Assembly: GCF_030167925.1 (NCBI RefSeq) | Contig: NZ_JASKUT010000002.1 | Location: 1,116,001 to 1,180,000 of the forward strand | DNA length: 64,000 bases | Source: Paenibacillus silviterrae | GTDB taxonomy: Bacteria > Bacillota > Bacilli > Paenibacillales > NBRC-103111 | Direction: 5' to 3' | Shown here: positions 34,395 to 44,269 of the stretch, one piece after another | Layout: each line of letters starts with the position of its first letter | Numbering within the stretch: position 1 is the stretch's first letter | The notes under the pieces: generated by a model | What the model was told of the DNA's origin: nothing | The model's input: the letters and a program-made list of their open reading frames with translations, nothing else | Database searches by the model: none | Translations under genes and position numbers: made by a program

Positions 34395-35555
34395 TCACGA
34401 TTTCCTAGGATTTTTTTGTTCCTCGTCTACCCGTTTTTGAAGCTCAGCCTGGTACAATTCTTCGTCGAACGGAAGCTCCACCTCTCGACCCAGCCAGCTC
34501 GACAAATGAATGGCATTGGCCAGTGCAACACCATGAATGCCATCGCTGCCAGGTGCCAACAAGGGGGTGCCGTCGATAATGTTCGCTGCAAAATTCTCGA
34601 GTACCGCGATATGCTGCGCACCCCACGCGCTAGTAAATTCAAGCACTTCTTCATCATAAATTTCCGATGTGTTCTGATTCATGAAAATCTTCATAACATC
34701 CTGCATGCTCATAGAGGCGCTAAGCTCAGCTTCAGGCTTATGAAGCTTTTTGAGTGTTAGCTTCTTGCTGTCATCTACAATTATCTTTCCTTTGTCTCCC
34801 AAAATTTCAAATCGGTCTGTCCCCAGAATATCATGCGTGCAGGTAACGAAAACACCCGTCGCTCCATTTCCGTAATCCAGGAGCGCCGTGACCTCATCCT
34901 CTACGTCAATGTTCCTTTGATAGCCATATTTAACGTTGGAATACACCTTCTTGGGCATTCCGCAGATCCACTGCAGCAGGTCAAGCTGATGAGGCGCCTG
35001 ATTGACCAGCACCCCGCCTCCTTCGCCGCCCCAGGTAGCTCTCCAGGCCCCCTGGTCATAGTAGCCCTGCGGTCTCCACCAGGTGGTGATGATCCAGTTG
35101 GTGCGGCGAATGGCACCGATTTCCCCGGATTCGATGATCTCTTTGACCCTTTGGTACAGAGGGTTGGTGCGTTGGTTGAAGAAGACGCCAAAGGTCAATT
35201 CGGGCCTGGTTGCGGCGAAGGCATTCAATTCCTTTACTTGCTTGGTATACACCCCCGCAGGCTTCTCTACAAGAGCATGAACGTTTCTCTTTAATGCCTC
35301 CATTCCCATCACAGGGTGCAAATAATGCGGAACGCAGGTCACCACAGCATCCACATGTCCGCTTTCAAGCATCTCCAGATAATTCTCGTAGAACGGAACC
35401 TCCGGATATTTTTCCGCGCAAAGCGCCTTCTTCTTCGAATCCGTATCGCAAATGGCGCCCAAGTCAACGTTCTTTACCTTATTCTCGGCAAGAAATCCCG
35501 CATAGGTCCCCCCTTGAGCTCCGAGGCCAATAATTCCTAAGCGTATTTTTCCCAT
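34395..35555 (-). CDS. Gfo/Idh/MocA family oxidoreductase
   Basis: A 386-residue NAD(P)-dependent dehydrogenase: Rossmann motif GIIGLGAQG at the start, conserved ALVEKPAG with the family Lys, and the C-terminal alpha/beta substrate domain. It follows the second permease by 20 bases in a five-gene operon. It would oxidise or epimerise an imported sugar or polyol. A product is not predictable from these motifs. Confidence 0.9.
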   Translation of the reverse strand: MGKIRLGIIGLGAQGGTYAGFLAENKVKNVDLGAICDTDSKKKALCAEKYPEVPFYENYLEMLESGHVDAVVTCVPHYLHPVMGMEALKRNVHALVEKPAGVYTKQVKELNAFAATRPELTFGVFFNQRTNPLYQRVKEIIESGEIGAIRRTNWIITTWWRPQGYYDQGAWRATWGGEGGGVLVNQAPHQLDLLQWICGMPKKVYSNVKYGYQRNIDVEDEVTALLDYGNGATGVFVTCTHDILGTDRFEILGDKGKIIVDDSKKLTLKKLHKPEAELSASMSMQDVMKIFMNQNTSEIYDEEVLEFTSAWGAQHIAVLENFAANIIDGTPLLAPGSDGIHGVALANAIHLSSWLGREVELPFDEELYQAELQKRVDEEQKNPRKS

Positions 35556-35575
35556 GTCCTTACCCCCTCGTTAGT

Positions 35576-36406
35576 TTATCCCTTGACGCTTCCCATCGCT
35601 ACGCCTTCAATTACATGCTTCTGGCCGATGATAAAAATGATAAGCAGCGGAATGATAGCAGAAACCGCACCGGCCATCATCAGGGAGTAGAATTCCCCAT
35701 TGGCGTCCGCGAATTTGCGCATTCCCAGCTGGAGCGTATACAGTGCCTCCGAACGGATAAAAATCAGCGGGTTCTGATAATCATTCCATGTCCAGATGAA
35801 GCGCAGAATCATATAAGTGGCCAATGCAGGCTTAACAAGCGGCAGCGCAATACGTGAGAAAACAACCCAGTGATTCGCTCCATCCATGCGTGCCGATTCT
35901 ATAATCTCATTGTGCACTCCCATGAAAAACTGGCGCAGCAGGAATGTTCCGAGAACACCGGAAGCCCCGATCAGTACAAGGCTGAGATGGCTGTCGAACA
36001 GCCCGATCCAGCGCATCATCATGAATTGCGGCACCAGGATCGCCTGATGGGGAATCATGAAGGTCGCCAGAACGATTAGAAACAGCACATCGCGTCCTTT
36101 AAAAGAAACCTTGGCGAAGCCATATGCAGCCATACAAGAGATGAGCAAGGAGAAAGCGGTTGTCAATATGGTTACTTTCAAGCTGTTCCAATAATAAGTT
36201 GTAAAGGGAAGTGCTCCGAACCAAACCTCGCTGTAATTTTTAGCGGCATTCCATGTTGTTGGAACCCATTGAATAGGGTATGCGAGCACTTCCAGCTCCG
36301 GCTTGAAGGAAGCCGATAACATCCAAAGGAACGGCAGGATAAAGAAGATCCCGCATGCGGCCATCATAATTGTAACGATCGTGCGGTCCAGACGGATCGA
36401 TTGCAT
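35576..36406 (-). CDS. Sugar ABC transporter permease, MsmG/AraQ type
   Basis: A 276-residue permease with six spans and EAA loop IIESARMDGANHWVVFSRI; ending KHVIEGVAMGSVKG is typical of the CUT1 MsmG class. AGGAGG precedes the ATG. It partners the permease immediately upstream and the binding protein at 37439. Confidence 0.93.
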   Translation of the reverse strand: MQSIRLDRTIVTIMMAACGIFFILPFLWMLSASFKPELEVLAYPIQWVPTTWNAAKNYSEVWFGALPFTTYYWNSLKVTILTTAFSLLISCMAAYGFAKVSFKGRDVLFLIVLATFMIPHQAILVPQFMMMRWIGLFDSHLSLVLIGASGVLGTFLLRQFFMGVHNEIIESARMDGANHWVVFSRIALPLVKPALATYMILRFIWTWNDYQNPLIFIRSEALYTLQLGMRKFADANGEFYSLMMAGAVSAIIPLLIIFIIGQKHVIEGVAMGSVKG

Positions 36407-36417
36407 GTGAGCACCTC

Positions 36418-37347
36418 CTAGTAGTTAACCCATTTCTTCTGACCGATCCATTGAATCAGTGTAATCGCAAGAATAAACAATAGTAGTACGATGCCCATCG
36501 AAGAGGCATAACCCGATTTCAAGTTAATGAATGCCGTTTCATAGAGGTAAAATACGATGACGGAAGTGGAGCCTGCCGGCCCCCCATTGGTCAGAATCAT
36601 AATCAGGTCGAACGCTTTGAAGGAGCCGACAATCCCCGTAATGAGAAGAAAGAAGGTTGTTGGAGAAAGCACAGGAAGCGTAATGGAGAAAAATTGGCGC
36701 AGCGGCGATGCTCCGTCGATGCTGGCCGCTTCATATAGATCAGCAGGTATATTCTGCAGTCCTGCAAGAAATATGATTAGGTTAAAGCCTAGGGAGGACC
36801 ATATCATAATAATCATTACTGAAATAAGCGCGTAATTGGAATCGGCAAGCCACATCGGCGGTTGCGATACCCCAAGCGACATCAGGAAGCCGTTAATCGG
36901 ACCGCTCGTCGGATGGAAGAGCACTCTCCACAATACGGCAACCGCCACAAAGCTGGAGATGAAGGGCATAAAGTAGACTACTTTAAATAATGACTTGAAG
37001 TACGTCGCCTTATTGATCAGTGTCGCCAGGATCAAAGACAGAAACAAGGTTACCGGTACAACAAGCATAAGGGCGATATTGTTTTTCATGGCTCGGATAA
37101 ATTCATTATCCATGAACATGCTTGTGTAATTATCGAAGCCCACCCAGGTAATGCTGTCCAGCCCCGCAATAAAGTTCCAGTCCGAAAAACTAATAATGGC
37201 CGATAGGAAAATGGGGATAATCGTCAGTACGCCGGTTGTAATCAGCATCGGCCCGATGAATAAATATCCTGCGAGCGTATCGTGGAAAGCTTGTTTACGT
37301 GCGGTACGCCGCACCGTTCCTGTCGTGATAGAACTTGGGGTCTTCAT
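36418..37347 (-). CDS. Sugar ABC transporter permease, MsmF/AraP type
   Basis: A 309-residue permease with six spans, DTLAGYLFIGPMLITTGVL in the first, and EAA loop YEAASIDGASPLRQFFSI. The ATG at 37347 has GGAG nine bases upstream; a GTG at 37371 is a possible alternative. It follows the binding-protein gene and lies 11 bases before the next permease. No ATPase is encoded nearby. Confidence 0.92.
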   Translation of the reverse strand: MKTPSSITTGTVRRTARKQAFHDTLAGYLFIGPMLITTGVLTIIPIFLSAIISFSDWNFIAGLDSITWVGFDNYTSMFMDNEFIRAMKNNIALMLVVPVTLFLSLILATLINKATYFKSLFKVVYFMPFISSFVAVAVLWRVLFHPTSGPINGFLMSLGVSQPPMWLADSNYALISVMIIMIWSSLGFNLIIFLAGLQNIPADLYEAASIDGASPLRQFFSITLPVLSPTTFFLLITGIVGSFKAFDLIMILTNGGPAGSTSVIVFYLYETAFINLKSGYASSMGIVLLLFILAITLIQWIGQKKWVNY

Positions 37348-37438
37348 GGTCGCTTGCTCCAACTCGATCACCTCTAGTTGTTAAGATAGGCAGCGGCCGT
37401 CCCGGAAGAATGGAGAGGGCCGCATGTATCCTATAATT

Positions 37439-38779
37439 TTATTTACTATTCTTTTTAATGACTTCCTCTACCTTCTGAACGGCGTTCTTAATCGCTTGAT
37501 CCGCATCGACCTCTCCGAGAAGGAATCTTTCGATCTCTTTTACATAGACCTTTTCCGCTTCGTCGTGATAAGAAGCCGGAATCGCAAACTTCTGAGCAAC
37601 GCTGGTTTTCATCACATGGTTAAGCGATTCCTTGTCGATCTGTTCCGGCGTCTTAGAGCCTGCGATGATTGCATCGAGCGACTTGGATACATCCGCTTTC
37701 TTCCATGAAGGAATATACTTGCCTTGAAGCTGAATACCTTCTGTTGTGTACCAGCGAATGAACTGGTAAGCCTCTTGCTTATGCTTAGACTTGGAATATA
37801 CGCCAATCAGATCGGAGGCCGCGTTGGTAACATTCTGATCACCCTTGTTCACCTTAGGAAGCGGCGCGAAAACCGTCTTAAAGTTCGCAGGAACCTTATC
37901 TGTTCCCCCGGCCTCAGGAATCATGAAATCGCCTGTAACGATCATGCTGACCTTTTCGTTAAAATATTGCGGTCTATAATTCAGCTTCTGGCTGATCGTT
38001 TCCGAGTAAGGTGTTGCCGATTTATCCACCATCTCCGCTTGCTTGCGAATGTCCAGCGAACGCCTGATCTGAGGTGTGTCAACATTCAGCGCGCCGCCGT
38101 CTTTATAGAGATAGGTGTTTTCCATTTGGGTATTCTGAACCAACTGGTAATAAATCGGGAAGGTATGGAAGTAGGTGCCATACCGCTTGGCTGTGCCTTC
38201 CCCTTTGGTCAGCTTCTTGGAGTAGTCGAGGAATTCATCCCATGTCCACTCCTTCGGAACGGACAGGCCTGCTTCGTCCAAGTGCTTCTTGTTCATCATG
38301 ACAAAAAAGGTTACCTTCTTGGCAGGAAGGGCATAAGTCTTACCGCCAATGGATGGATCAAGGTAATATTCGTCCGCAACCTTGTAGCCGTCTTTTTCGA
38401 TATAGCTGTTCAAAGGCTCCAGCATATTGATTGCCGCCCGCTGCGCGTAGTAGGACGGGGCGGAGAACATCATGACGTCGATCTGATCTCCGGAGGCTGC
38501 AGCCAAATCCAGCTTCTTCAAATATTCAAGGGAATTGTTGTCGCCGGCGGTAACCGCTTGTATTTTTATGTTCGGATATTTTTTCTCGAATGCTTCGTAA
38601 ACCTTTTTCCAGTTGTCCTGATCCTCGTTGTACCAAAAGTGAAATTTCAAGGTTACCGGGTTACCGGAAGTGCCGCCATCCGCTTTCTTCTCCGAAGTAG
38701 CAGCTCCGCCACCGCATGCACTTAGCAAGCCTGCTAGTAAGGAAACGGCAATCATGCCGCTTGCGTAACGTTTTTTCAT
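37439..38779 (-). CDS. Extracellular sugar-binding lipoprotein, MsmE type
   Basis: A 446-residue lipoprotein with lipobox LLSAC (Cys near residue 22) and a family-1 binding-protein body (LKFHFWYNEDQDNWKKVYEA, WTWDEFLDYSKKLTKG). It would capture sugar for the two following permeases. AAAGGGG precedes the ATG. The upstream 125 bases contain repeated CTTGCAAG and CTTACAA elements that look like regulator sites. Confidence 0.93.
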   Translation of the reverse strand: MKKRYASGMIAVSLLAGLLSACGGGAATSEKKADGGTSGNPVTLKFHFWYNEDQDNWKKVYEAFEKKYPNIKIQAVTAGDNNSLEYLKKLDLAAASGDQIDVMMFSAPSYYAQRAAINMLEPLNSYIEKDGYKVADEYYLDPSIGGKTYALPAKKVTFFVMMNKKHLDEAGLSVPKEWTWDEFLDYSKKLTKGEGTAKRYGTYFHTFPIYYQLVQNTQMENTYLYKDGGALNVDTPQIRRSLDIRKQAEMVDKSATPYSETISQKLNYRPQYFNEKVSMIVTGDFMIPEAGGTDKVPANFKTVFAPLPKVNKGDQNVTNAASDLIGVYSKSKHKQEAYQFIRWYTTEGIQLQGKYIPSWKKADVSKSLDAIIAGSKTPEQIDKESLNHVMKTSVAQKFAIPASYHDEAEKVYVKEIERFLLGEVDADQAIKNAVQKVEEVIKKNSK

Positions 38780-38824
38780 TGGCTGTATCCCCTTTTCTAC
38801 TTAATTTTTTTATGCAAGATGCAC

Positions 38825-38860
38825 CTTGCAAGCGCTTCATCTTGTAAGTTCATCTTACAA
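38825..38860 (-). promoter_or_regulatory. Operator-like repeats before the sugar operon
   Basis: TTGTAAGTTCATCTTACAA (38842-38860) is an inverted repeat with 7-bp arms, and CTTGCAAG (38825-38832) is a palindrome; a further TTGCA follows at 38814. They lie 45-80 bases before the binding-protein start and probably bind the AraC-type regulator of this cluster. Confidence 0.5.
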
Positions 38861-38905
38861 CGGGGACCTGATATGGACATCCGATTATTTTGGTGCAAAG
38901 TATCA

Positions 38906-40516
38906 TTATTTGGTCTGCTTTCGGAAGTTTAATGGGGAAACCCCTCTATGACTTTTAAACAGTTTTATAAAGTAGCTCACATTCTCATATCCGAGCAGCT
39001 CGGCAATTTGTTCCACGCTTTGATCCGTTCCGCTCAAATATTCTTCGGCTCGCTCCATCTTCACACGGGTAACGAACTCCACGAAGGTTTCTCCCGTTGC
39101 CTGCTTAAAAATTTTGCTAAAATGGCTAGCGTTTAAGTGAAGCCTGCGCGCCACTTCCTCCATCCCAATCTTCTGGGACAGATGGGTCCTGACATACTTT
39201 TTGGCTTCAATCACCTCTTTGCGGTGGCTCTCTTGCTGCAGATTATTAACGTACTCGATTTTGGATGTAAGGTAAGCTCCTATTTGCTCCATAAGTTCCT
39301 CTAAGGAACGAATTTCACCCCATTGATTGTGAAGCAGCTCCATTGTATAAACACTTTGGTAATCCTGCAGAGAGCGATAGCTATGGTCAATGTCGGACAA
39401 TAGCTTCAATACCCATCCGCGAACCTCCTCGGCTTTCCATCGTTTCGCCCGAAGCCGTTCATCCCATTGATGCAGAACGGCCGACACCCTATCAGGAGCC
39501 CCTTCGGTTATCAGCAGCTTGGCTTCCTCCAGAGCTTGGGGGTAGATAGAATAAATATCTTCTTCCTCATTCTTGATTGTCTCAGTTTTCCATATGCTCT
39601 TGAGACGGGCATAGAACCGCAGGTCTTTGCTATCGATCAGTTCCTTGAGCTGCAGCTTCATGTCCTGAACGGTATGGAATGTATTCGATATGCCGAATGA
39701 CAGGCTGATCTTCAGCAGCCTTTCGAACTCGGCTTGCATGACTTGAAGCTTAGGGACGATTTGCTCCATAAGCCGATGCTTGCTTACAGCGGATGCCGGC
39801 AAAAACAGAATGCTTTCCTCCTCCGAATAAGGAAAGCTTACCCCGCCAATACCGGCTGCAAGCTCGTTAAGAGCGTTGTCGAGGGCATATTTGAAGGCTT
39901 CTCCCGTCCGAAACCTTTCCTTTACCTGCTGGTAACGATTCACATAACAAAGCACCGCCGTATAATTGGAGCCTTCTAAATCCACACCGTATTCCCTGGC
40001 TTCTTTCTCCCATCGTTCCGGATCATATACAGGATGGAATAAAGTGCTGCGGATAAACGCTTCTTTGAGGGATGATAAATTCTGGTCCAGCTTGCATCTT
40101 AGACGATCCCGGTTCTGCTGCTCGTCATTTTCTTCCCGAAGATCGCGTTGAATCCCTTGCAGCAGCTGAATAATGCTTTCCGGCTCCATCGTTTCCTTGA
40201 GTACATAATCGTTGACATTAAGCTTGATAGCTTGTTGTGCGTAATGAAATTCATCGTGGCAGGATAAAATAATCACTTTGAGTCTGGGACTGATTCTGCG
40301 TGCCTCGCGGATCAGCTCCAAACCATCCATCTCCGGCATGCCGATATCGGTAATTAGAACGTGAGGCATCTCACTTGTCATAAGAGCTAGAGCTTCTTGT
40401 CCGTTCTGATGCATACCTATGACTTGAAAGCCAAGCGACTCCCAGGGAATCACCTCTGACAAAAACTCTAACACCGGATAACTGTCATCGGCTAGCGTCA
40501 CCTTCCACTTGATCAA
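38906..40516 (-). CDS. YesN-type response regulator with AraC domain
   Basis: A 536-residue regulator: receiver (acidic pocket LADDSY, phospho-acceptor Asp in VLITDIGMPEMDG), a long middle region, and a C-terminal AraC domain (MEEVARRLHLNASHFSKIFK, EQIAELLGYENVSYFIKLFK). The start is a TTG with GGGGGAG seven bases upstream, lying inside the end of the kinase gene (32-base overlap). It lies directly upstream of the binding-protein operon and likely activates it. Confidence 0.9.
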   Translation of the reverse strand: MIKWKVTLADDSYPVLEFLSEVIPWESLGFQVIGMHQNGQEALALMTSEMPHVLITDIGMPEMDGLELIREARRISPRLKVIILSCHDEFHYAQQAIKLNVNDYVLKETMEPESIIQLLQGIQRDLREENDEQQNRDRLRCKLDQNLSSLKEAFIRSTLFHPVYDPERWEKEAREYGVDLEGSNYTAVLCYVNRYQQVKERFRTGEAFKYALDNALNELAAGIGGVSFPYSEEESILFLPASAVSKHRLMEQIVPKLQVMQAEFERLLKISLSFGISNTFHTVQDMKLQLKELIDSKDLRFYARLKSIWKTETIKNEEEDIYSIYPQALEEAKLLITEGAPDRVSAVLHQWDERLRAKRWKAEEVRGWVLKLLSDIDHSYRSLQDYQSVYTMELLHNQWGEIRSLEELMEQIGAYLTSKIEYVNNLQQESHRKEVIEAKKYVRTHLSQKIGMEEVARRLHLNASHFSKIFKQATGETFVEFVTRVKMERAEEYLSGTDQSVEQIAELLGYENVSYFIKLFKSHRGVSPLNFRKQTK

Positions 40517-42287
40517 TTCTTTCTCCCCCTTTAATCGTTATCTTAACTTGGGTCCCCTGCATGCGCAGGCTATCTATCTTCATTTCGAAAGCGTCCCCAT
40601 ATACCATGTGAAGGCGTTCATACACATTGACAAGGCCGATGCCAGACATGCCCTCGGATTGCGGTAAGGCTTGTTTCTTGCCGCGGTAACCGGAAGGCAG
40701 CTTTCTCCGAAGGGAGTCGAGCTCTTCCGAATCCATTCCATACCCGTTGTCTTCAATAGTTACAAGTAAACTTGTGTCTTCCTTCCATGCATGGATTCGA
40801 ATCGTGCCTTGCTTTTGCTTCAAGCCGTGAACGAGCGCGTTCTCAATAATCGGCTGAATAATGAACCGGGGCACCATTGCGAGCAGTGTTTCCGAGCTTA
40901 GCTGGATTTCGTATTCAAACGGGTACCTTGAAGTAAAGCGCATCAGCTTCATGTAATCTTCAACCAGACCTACTTCATCTTGCAAAGTAACATACTCATG
41001 GTCTTGCGCTATAGTATGACGCAGCAAGCGGGTTAAGGAGCTAATAATGGACGCATTGTCCTTGTCTCCGTTGCGCATAATCTTCAAACGAATGGCATTT
41101 AAAATATTGAACAAAAAATGCGGATGAATCTGGGCCTGCAGCATGGCAAGCTCGGCTCTTCTTTTTTGCTCCTGCTCGTAGGTAATTTGTTGTACCATCG
41201 TTTCGATACTGTCTAACATATGGTCGAAAGACCGGCCAAGCTTAACAAATTCATCCGGTCCCTGGATATGGGAACGTACCGACAGATTGCCCGCCTCGAT
41301 ACTTGATGCAATCTGTACCAGACGAAGAATAGGCTTGGTAAACTGGCGTAAGAAGTAGATAAGAATAACTAAGAATGCCGCAATCAAGCCGATTTGCATA
41401 ATAAAATTCGAGCGAAATATCGCCTGTACGCGCGAGGCGGCTTTATCATAAGAGGTCAAACTGACAATCGACCAATCTGCAATCGGAAGGGGCCGTTTCA
41501 CCACAATGGTCTCAGCCCCGTCCGAGGTGAAGACCGAATTGTTCTCAGCCTTCGACAATTCCTGAAAACGGGGAAACGTCTCCCCAATGCTTCCAATGCC
41601 TGAGAGAAGCGTGCCGTCGCCGGAGAGAAGCATAATGCGTTGACTTTCACTATATTCCGTCATCACAGTCCGCAGCTGCTTCTCTTGAACGCTGACGATT
41701 ACGTATGCATACGGGTTCAGTGAGAAGTCACGGAGGGTACGGGCAATTGTAATAAGATAGGGGTTGCGCTCGCGCTCCGATTCGAGATAGGTAGGCTGTA
41801 CGCCGACCCAATACGTCTCGAAGGTCTCCATCTTATTGAGAATCGGGAACCATGGCTCGCTCTTAAACCGGGAAGGCTGATAATCATAGTAGCTGTAATT
41901 GGAATAATAATGATCCTGCGGGAAAACGATAGATATATAGATTCCAGGGCTATCGGATGTAAGCGTCTTGAGCTTATCCTCAATTTTTTGTTGCAGCCCA
42001 ATAGCTTGACTGCCCTCGGGTAGTGGCGTACGAAGCAGGGAATTTAACTCCGGATCGAACTGTATATTATTAGTGATTCGTATCAAATTGTTCATGACAG
42101 CGGTTACATGAACTTCCGTTACTTGTAAAGACTCGGAGGCCGTATTCTCCACTCTTTCTTTAATTAAATCCATCGCAAACGAGCTGGAAATCATAAGAAT
42201 GCCCCCGACGGGAACAACCAGACAAAGCAATGAAGTAATTATAATTTTCTTGCGTAAAGAGGATCGAAAGCCTGCCAGCCACCTCAT
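40485..42287 (-). CDS. YesM-type sensor histidine kinase
   Basis: A 600-residue kinase. Span 1 lies at about 16-38 and span 2 near 290-310, with a Cache-like extracellular domain between them. HAMP, His_kinase motif QIHPHFLFNILNAIRL and HATPase (ENALVHGLKQKQG, EDNGYGMDSEEL, GIGLVNVYERLHMVYG) follow. The ATG at 42287 has AGAGGAGT seven bases upstream; upstream in-frame starts lack this. Partner regulator overlaps its end. It would report availability of the sugar used by the 33.5-38.8 kb operon. Confidence 0.9.
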   Translation of the reverse strand: MRWLAGFRSSLRKKIIITSLLCLVVPVGGILMISSSFAMDLIKERVENTASESLQVTEVHVTAVMNNLIRITNNIQFDPELNSLLRTPLPEGSQAIGLQQKIEDKLKTLTSDSPGIYISIVFPQDHYYSNYSYYDYQPSRFKSEPWFPILNKMETFETYWVGVQPTYLESERERNPYLITIARTLRDFSLNPYAYVIVSVQEKQLRTVMTEYSESQRIMLLSGDGTLLSGIGSIGETFPRFQELSKAENNSVFTSDGAETIVVKRPLPIADWSIVSLTSYDKAASRVQAIFRSNFIMQIGLIAAFLVILIYFLRQFTKPILRLVQIASSIEAGNLSVRSHIQGPDEFVKLGRSFDHMLDSIETMVQQITYEQEQKRRAELAMLQAQIHPHFLFNILNAIRLKIMRNGDKDNASIISSLTRLLRHTIAQDHEYVTLQDEVGLVEDYMKLMRFTSRYPFEYEIQLSSETLLAMVPRFIIQPIIENALVHGLKQKQGTIRIHAWKEDTSLLVTIEDNGYGMDSEELDSLRRKLPSGYRGKKQALPQSEGMSGIGLVNVYERLHMVYGDAFEMKIDSLRMQGTQVKITIKGGERIDQVEGDASR

Positions 42288-42497
42288 TCCGCTCACTCCT
42301 CTCGTTAGCTGCATCTTTCGAGGTTGCCGTCTGTTGACCAATAAAATAATGCCAAATTTTATTATAAGCTCAAAGAGCCGAACATCACAGCAATAATTTT
42401 TGGTACTAATAACACTTTCTTTGCTCAAAGCTTGGTCATTTATTGCTAGGCAGAGCCAACTATTACCGCCCGGAAGATAACTGCCGAATCAAAGCAA

Positions 42498-42528
42498 AAG
42501 GCCTTCCGAAGAACTCCTCGGAAGGCCA
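42498..42528 (-). terminator. Terminator of pckA
   Basis: GGCCTTCCGA and TCGGAAGGCC form a perfect 10-bp stem followed by TTTTGCTTTG on the minus strand, just past the stop at 42535. Confidence 0.9.
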
Positions 42529-42534
42529 ATTCAT

Positions 42535-44064
42535 TTATGCTTCGAATCTTCGGAAATTTTCGCGGAACTGAGCGGCAAGCTCCGCAGCTTTCACATCGTA
42601 GGCCGTCCCGTCCGACCAGGTCGATCTAGGCAACAGCACCTCGTCAGGAACGCCGGGAAGAGACTCGGGCAGGCTTAGGCCGAACACCGGCTCCTCCCGG
42701 AATGAAGCCTGCTCGATGCTTCCGTTCAGCGCGGCGGTTACCATGGCGCGGGTGTACGCGAGCGGAATTCGTTTGCCTATCCCATACGGCCCACCGGTCC
42801 AGCCTGTATTGACCATGTACACCCGGACTCCGTGCTCGGAAATTTTATGTCCCAGCATGTTGGCATATACCCTTGGCGCAAGCGGCAGGAAAGGCGCTCC
42901 GAAGCAAGTGGAGAAGGTAGCTTCCGGCTGGGTAACGCCGCGTTCGGTACCGGCCAGCTTCGAGGTGTAGCCGGAGAGGAAGTAATAGATCGCCTGCTCC
43001 TTCGTCAGTCTGGCGATCGGCGGCAGTACCCCGAAGGCGTCGGCTGTCAGGAACACAATCACCTTCGGATGCCCAGCCGTTGCCTGCTGCAGGGCTCCCG
43101 GAATATAGTCGATCGGATACGCCGCCCGCGTATTCTCCGTCCATTCCGCGCTATCGTAATCCGGCTCCCTTTCTCCTTCCTTCAACGCAACATTCTCCAG
43201 GACAGTGCCGTAACGGATCGCCTGATAAATCTGCGGCTCCTTCGCTTCGGTCAATCCGATGCATTTGGCATAACAGCCGCCCTCGAAGTTAAATACGCCG
43301 CGGTCGGACCAGCCATGCTCGTCGTCTCCTATCAATCGGCGGCCCGGATCTGCGGACAAGGTTGTTTTCCCCGTGCCGGATAGTCCGAAGAAGAGTGCGA
43401 CATCCCCATCGTCTCCTACATTAGCGGAGCAGTGCATCGGCAGTACGCCGCGTTTGGGAAGCAAGTAATTCAGTACGCTGAAGATCGACTTTTTCATCTC
43501 ACCTGCATACTCGGTTCCACCGATGAGAACGACCCGCTTTTCGAAGGAAATGATGATGAAGGTTTCCGATGCTGTCCCGTCTTTTTCCGGATCGGCCTTT
43601 AGACCCGGGAGTGCCAGGACGGTAAATTCCGGACGGTGGCGCTTAAGCTCCTCCTCGGTCGGCCGAACGAACAGCTGTCTTACAAACAGATTATGCCAGG
43701 CATACTCGGTGACCACTCGAATCGGCATCCGGTACTCCGGATCGGTTCCGGCAAAGCCATCGAAAATATACATCTCCTCACCCGCCATATAGTCCATGGC
43801 CCTCAGGTAGAGCGCTTGGAAATGCTCCGGTGAGATCGGACGGTTCACCGTCCCCCAATCTATGGAATCGGTTACAAGATTCTCTTGCACAATATATTTG
43901 TCCTTAGGCGAGCGACCGGTATATTTCCCTGTCAACACTCGGAGTGCTCCATTGCTCGTAAGCACCCCCTCCATACGGTGCAGTGCCGCTTCTACGAGCT
44001 GGGCCGTCGATAAATTGCGGTGAATCCTCCTAGGCTCTCTTACATCCATGCTTCGAATCGCCAT
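42535..44064 (-). CDS. pckA: Phosphoenolpyruvate carboxykinase (ATP)
   Basis: A 509-residue gluconeogenic enzyme converting oxaloacetate and ATP to PEP, CO2 and ADP. Motifs include [31 protein letters not shown], kinase P-loop [21 protein letters not shown] and [10 protein letters not shown]. The ATG at 44064 has GAGGGG nine bases upstream; a longer start is not supported. It is divergent from the two-component genes and near the carboxylate importer, consistent with growth on citrate-like acids. A cre-like site lies in the shared upstream region. Confidence 0.96.
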   Translation of the reverse strand: MAIRSMDVREPRRIHRNLSTAQLVEAALHRMEGVLTSNGALRVLTGKYTGRSPKDKYIVQENLVTDSIDWGTVNRPISPEHFQALYLRAMDYMAGEEMYIFDGFAGTDPEYRMPIRVVTEYAWHNLFVRQLFVRPTEEELKRHRPEFTVLALPGLKADPEKDGTASETFIIISFEKRVVLIGGTEYAGEMKKSIFSVLNYLLPKRGVLPMHCSANVGDDGDVALFFGLSGTGKTTLSADPGRRLIGDDEHGWSDRGVFNFEGGCYAKCIGLTEAKEPQIYQAIRYGTVLENVALKEGEREPDYDSAEWTENTRAAYPIDYIPGALQQATAGHPKVIVFLTADAFGVLPPIARLTKEQAIYYFLSGYTSKLAGTERGVTQPEATFSTCFGAPFLPLAPRVYANMLGHKISEHGVRVYMVNTGWTGGPYGIGKRIPLAYTRAMVTAALNGSIEQASFREEPVFGLSLPESLPGVPDEVLLPRSTWSDGTAYDVKAAELAAQFRENFRRFEA

Positions 44065-44188
44065 CGTAACATTCCCCTCTTCCCATGTTTTCAATTAATA
44101 GAATACACTATATGCATATATGACGTACTGTTTCGGTGATTTTTTCTATTTTGTTCATTTTGTTCACGGCAGCTTCCACCCTTTTGCT

Positions 44189-44205
44189 ATGGAAGCGAAT
44201 ACATT
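44189..44205. promoter_or_regulatory. cre-like catabolite control site
   Basis: ATGGAAGCGAATACATT fits the CcpA-site consensus WTGNAANCGNWNNCAW at every defined position. It lies between pckA and the DcuS/CitA-type kinase gene, about 65 bases before the kinase start. Confidence 0.45.
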
Positions 44206-44269
44206 TTCTTAGTACAATGGTAGGAACGCAGTAAAACCTAAAAAACTACTAAACCTGGTGAGGAAGCTT

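Noticed and set aside
38821-38840. cre site at TTGCAAGCGCTTCATC
   Set aside because: The 3' part does not fit the cre consensus (CA is AT), so it is treated as part of the CTTGCAAG repeat instead.
40485-42428. Longer N-terminus for the second YesM-type kinase
   Set aside because: The extra 47 residues lack a ribosome site, while the ATG at 42287 has a near-perfect one and places the first span normally.
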